A stretch of DNA of 64,000 nt from an uncultured Alphaproteobacteria bacterium (GTDB taxonomy: Bacteria; Pseudomonadota; Alphaproteobacteria; HIMB59; GCA-002718135), in the NCBI GenBank assembly GCA_902587565.1, contig CACILT010000001.1, forward strand, positions 1 through 64,000, given 5' to 3'. Every line of letters starts with the position of its first letter. The stretch's first letter is position 1. This document shows, in pieces, positions 60,782-64,000 of this stretch. A model generated the notes under the pieces. The model saw only the letters and a program-made list of their open reading frames with translations. It was not told the origin of the DNA and ran no database searches. Both the position numbers and the translations under genes were made by a program.

Positions 60782-61387
60782 ATGTTTTTTTTTAAATTAC
60801 TAATTATTATTTCCATGTTGTTTATTTCAAGCTGTAATAGAAATTTAACAAAAGAAGAAAAAGCGGAGCTTTGGTCTAAAGCGCAAACTCGAGAAGCTAT
60901 AATTGAAAGGTCTGGAACAAAGTTTAATTCTGCAGTTGATCCAGAGGTGGCTATGAGAGACGCTGAAACTAGACTGCAAAGTGGGGGTGGTCTACTTGGC
61001 AAAGGAGGTTTGTCTTTTGGTGGTATTCTAAATGATGGAGAGAAGAGTAATAAAGAAACAGCGACTATGTCAATGCCCGTAAACATTTTCTTATGGAGAA
61101 GCGCTTTAGAAACAGTTGATTTTATGCCTTTAAATTCAGCAGATCCAACAGGGGGAACAATTTTAACTGATTGGTACTCTGGTGCCGATAAAGAAAATGA
61201 AAGGTGTAAGTTAAATATTTTCATAACTGGGAAAGAATTAAAAACTCAAAACTTAAAAGTCACGTCTTTTTGCCAAGAATTTAAAGGTCAAAAGTGGGTG
61301 GATAAAAAAATTGATAAAGATAACAATATAAAAATTGAAAACGCAATTTTAAACAAAGCAAAAAAATTAAAAATTCAGTCAAGTTAA
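60782..61387 (+). CDS. DUF3576 family lipoprotein
   Basis: Lipobox [34 protein letters not shown]; immediately upstream of leuS. Confidence 0.88.
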   Translation: MFFFKLLIIISMLFISSCNRNLTKEEKAELWSKAQTREAIIERSGTKFNSAVDPEVAMRDAETRLQSGGGLLGKGGLSFGGILNDGEKSNKETATMSMPVNIFLWRSALETVDFMPLNSADPTGGTILTDWYSGADKENERCKLNIFITGKELKTQNLKVTSFCQEFKGQKWVDKKIDKDNNIKIENAILNKAKKLKIQSS

Positions 61388-61389
61388 AA

Positions 61390-63900
61390 GTGTCATCAAG
61401 ATACAATCATAAAATAGTAGAAAAAAAATGGCAAAAAATTTGGTCTGGAAAAAAAGTTTTTAACGTAAAAAAAAATAAAGATAAAAAAAAGTATTATGTG
61501 CTTGAGATGTTTCCCTATCCATCTGGCAAAATACATATGGGACATGTGCGCAATTATACTTTGGGTGATGTAGTTGCAAGATATAAAAAAATGAGGGGGT
61601 TTAATGTTTTGCACCCCATGGGCTGGGATGCTTTTGGATTGCCAGCAGAAAATGCAGCACTTACTGAAAAAAAACATCCTGGAAATTGGACGTATCAAAA
61701 TATAAAAATTATGAAAAGTCAATTATTACAAATGGGTCTGTCATTAGATTGGGATAGAGAGTTGGCTACTTGTCACCCTGAATATTACAAACATGAGCAA
61801 AAGTTTTTTATTGATATGTTTAAGGCTGGTCTAGCATATAAAAAAGAGGCCGAGGTAAATTGGGACCCAGTTGATAAAACAGTACTAGCTAATGAGCAGG
61901 TGATTGATGGAAAAGGCTGGAGATCAGGAGCAGTGGTTGAAACAAAAAAATTATCTCAATGGTTTTTAAAAATAAGTAAATATTCTGATGAACTATTAAA
62001 AGATTTGGATTCACTTAATCAATGGCCAAATAAAGTTAAGTTAATGCAATCAAATTGGATTGGTAAGTCTATAGGAGCCAATATAGAATTTAAAATATTT
62101 AAAAATGATAAAAAAATTACAGTTTTTACAACCAGACCAGATACAATTTTTGGAGCAACATTTCTTGCGATTTCATGTGATCATGAACTTGTTGATATGC
62201 TCTTAACAAAAAATGAAACTTTAAAAAAATTTATAGAGGAGTGTAAAAACTTAAATTCTGATAAAGTAAAAAGAGGCTATGAAACTGGTTTAGTTGCAGA
62301 ACATCCATTTATTGAGGGGAAAAAAATTCCAATTTTTATAGCTAACTTTGTTTTAAAAGAATATGGATTAGGAGCAATTTTTGGCTGCCCAGCACATGAT
62401 CAAAGAGATTTGGATTTTGCTAATGAATATAAGCTAGATGTGATACCGGTTGTAAAACCAAAAGATTCTACTGATAATAATTTTACCATACAAAGAAAGG
62501 CGTATACTGAAGATGGAGTCATTATAAATTCTGAATTTTTAAATGGATTAAATATAGAAGATGCAAAGAAAGTAATAATAAAAAAATTAGAAGAAAAAGG
62601 TTTTGGAACTAAAAAGGTAAATTATAAATTAAGAGATTGGGGAATTTCAAGACAAAGGTTTTGGGGTTGTCCAATACCAATAATTTATAGGGAAGATGGA
62701 GAAATACTTGCAGAAGAGGAGGTTAATCTACCTGTAAAACTACCAGAAATTGAAGAGTTTAATGAATCATCTACGGCGCTTGCTAACATCAATGGGTGGA
62801 AAGACACAGTTTGTTCAAAAACTGGACTGAAGGCAGTTAGAGAAACTGATACCTTTGATACTTTTTTTGAGTCATCTTGGTATTATTTTAGATATTGTAA
62901 TACCAAACTGGACACACCACTTGATGAAGATGATATTAATTATTGGCTTCCTGTAGACCAATATATAGGGGGAATAGAGCATGCAATTTTACATCTTTTA
63001 TATTCAAGATTTTTTACTAAAGCATTAAGAGATTTAGGATACTTTAAGTTAAACGAACCTTTTAAGGGATTGTTTACTCAAGGCATGGTGACTCACCAGA
63101 CATATAAAAATAGCAATGGAGAATGGATTGAGCCAAAATCTGTTTTAAGCACTGATGGAAAATTCAAGGACAAAGATGGCCTAGAGGTGTTTTCAGGAAA
63201 AATTGAAAAAATGAGCAAGTCAAAAAAAAATGTTGTTGATCCAAACGATATAATTAGTTTGTATGGCGCTGATACTGCAAGGTGGTTCATGCTTTCAGAC
63301 AGCCCTCCAGACAGGGATCTCCAGTGGACTGAAACTGGAATAGTCTCTTCATATAAATTTATTAATAAGCTTTGGGATTTGGTCGAAAAATATGAAAATT
63401 ATTCTGTAAAAAAAATAAGTGATACTCAAACAATAGAAATATTGAAAGAGAATATAAATTTTGTGACAGAATATATTGAAACATTTCAGTTTAATAAAGC
63501 TGTTGCTAAAATATATGAGTATGTGAACACCCTATCTTTATCAATACAACAAAAAGGTTTGTCTAAAGATGAACTAATGTGGTGCTTGAAAAAGCTTTGT
63601 ATTATTTTACAGCCATTTGTTCCTCACATTAGTGAAGAAATATGGTTTAATATCAGTGGTGAAGGTTTGTGTATAAATCAAAAATGGACAATTGAAGTAG
63701 TAGAAAAAAAGAAAAAAATTAAAATAGCTGTACAAATAAATGGTAAAACTAAAGATGTTTTAGAGATTGCCCAGGGATTAACAAAAGAACAGGTTATTGA
63801 AATTATAAATAAAAGTGACAAAATAAAAAGAGGATTAGAAAATAAAAAAATAATTAGAGAGATTTATGTCGAAGGTAAAATATTTAATTTTGTTGTATGA
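61390..63900 (+). CDS. leuS: Leucyl-tRNA synthetase, GTG start
   Basis: [54 protein letters not shown]. Confidence 0.98.
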   Translation: MSSRYNHKIVEKKWQKIWSGKKVFNVKKNKDKKKYYVLEMFPYPSGKIHMGHVRNYTLGDVVARYKKMRGFNVLHPMGWDAFGLPAENAALTEKKHPGNWTYQNIKIMKSQLLQMGLSLDWDRELATCHPEYYKHEQKFFIDMFKAGLAYKKEAEVNWDPVDKTVLANEQVIDGKGWRSGAVVETKKLSQWFLKISKYSDELLKDLDSLNQWPNKVKLMQSNWIGKSIGANIEFKIFKNDKKITVFTTRPDTIFGATFLAISCDHELVDMLLTKNETLKKFIEECKNLNSDKVKRGYETGLVAEHPFIEGKKIPIFIANFVLKEYGLGAIFGCPAHDQRDLDFANEYKLDVIPVVKPKDSTDNNFTIQRKAYTEDGVIINSEFLNGLNIEDAKKVIIKKLEEKGFGTKKVNYKLRDWGISRQRFWGCPIPIIYREDGEILAEEEVNLPVKLPEIEEFNESSTALANINGWKDTVCSKTGLKAVRETDTFDTFFESSWYYFRYCNTKLDTPLDEDDINYWLPVDQYIGGIEHAILHLLYSRFFTKALRDLGYFKLNEPFKGLFTQGMVTHQTYKNSNGEWIEPKSVLSTDGKFKDKDGLEVFSGKIEKMSKSKKNVVDPNDIISLYGADTARWFMLSDSPPDRDLQWTETGIVSSYKFINKLWDLVEKYENYSVKKISDTQTIEILKENINFVTEYIETFQFNKAVAKIYEYVNTLSLSIQQKGLSKDELMWCLKKLCIILQPFVPHISEEIWFNISGEGLCINQKWTIEVVEKKKKIKIAVQINGKTKDVLEIAQGLTKEQVIEIINKSDKIKRGLENKKIIREIYVEGKIFNFVV

Positions 63901-64000
63901 TCTTAAGATTATTTAGTATTTTGTGTTTATTGTTTTTGGTTTCATCATGTGGCCAAGTTGATTTTATTTATAATAACAGTATTGATGGTGGGGCTAATCC
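63897..64000 (+). CDS. lptE: LptE-like LPS-assembly lipoprotein, 3'-truncated by window edge
   Basis: ATG overlaps leuS stop (ATGA); [27 protein letters not shown] with lipobox VSSC; canonical position after leuS. Confidence 0.65.
   Translation, partial: MILRLFSILCLLFLVSSCGQVDFIYNNSIDGGAN

Noticed and set aside
60772-61224. 150-aa minus-strand ORF opposite the DUF3576 gene
   Set aside because: Antisense to a lipoprotein gene with strong family motifs; low-complexity Ser/Leu/Pro translation typical of a shadow ORF
1-64000. Search for CRISPR arrays, transposases, integrases, restriction or toxin systems and rRNA genes
   Set aside because: None recognised in the ORF translations or intergenic regions on reading; a profile search would be needed to exclude divergent forms

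Overview
AT-rich, gene-dense bacterial chromosome segment. Gene content and order (ccm operon after acnA; fdxA/carD/rpoH; mitofilin-like/HemY next to tsaD; DUF3576/leuS/lptE; SUV3-like helicase; IalB, ChrR and YggT families) point to Alphaproteobacteria. A streamlined marine lineage such as SAR11 or HIMB59/AEGEAN-169 is likely, but that is inference. Most of the window is housekeeping: dxs, panB, dusA, rpoH, carD, fdxA, acnA, ccmABCDEFGH, folD, argG, tsaD, acs, tdk, rsmB, purH, ftsK, lolA, leuS. Accessory content includes a retinal/carotenoid block (crtI-crtB-crtY-blh) beside a tRNA-Gly(GCC), an ECF sigma/ChrR-like pair, asparaginase and asparagine synthase genes, tandem TPR/glycosyltransferase-like paralogs, and a small cluster of 2OG-Fe(II) oxygenase-like and methyltransferase genes on the 3' side of the tRNA. 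I saw no CRISPR array, transposase, integrase or rRNA. The best leads are: a ChrR-like anti-sigma that has lost its N-terminal zinc ligands; a PPP-type phosphatase homologue with all catalytic motifs substituted; a PurH split at its domain boundary; two adjacent perfect inverted repeats in the porin leader; a structured leader and clustered 3' hairpins around a Lys/Ala/Pro-repeat protein; a gene whose ATG abuts the upstream intrinsic terminator; and a possible 30-aa lipoprotein absent from the ORF track. No single locus is clearly a new system. All family calls are from motif recognition by eye, with no database search.
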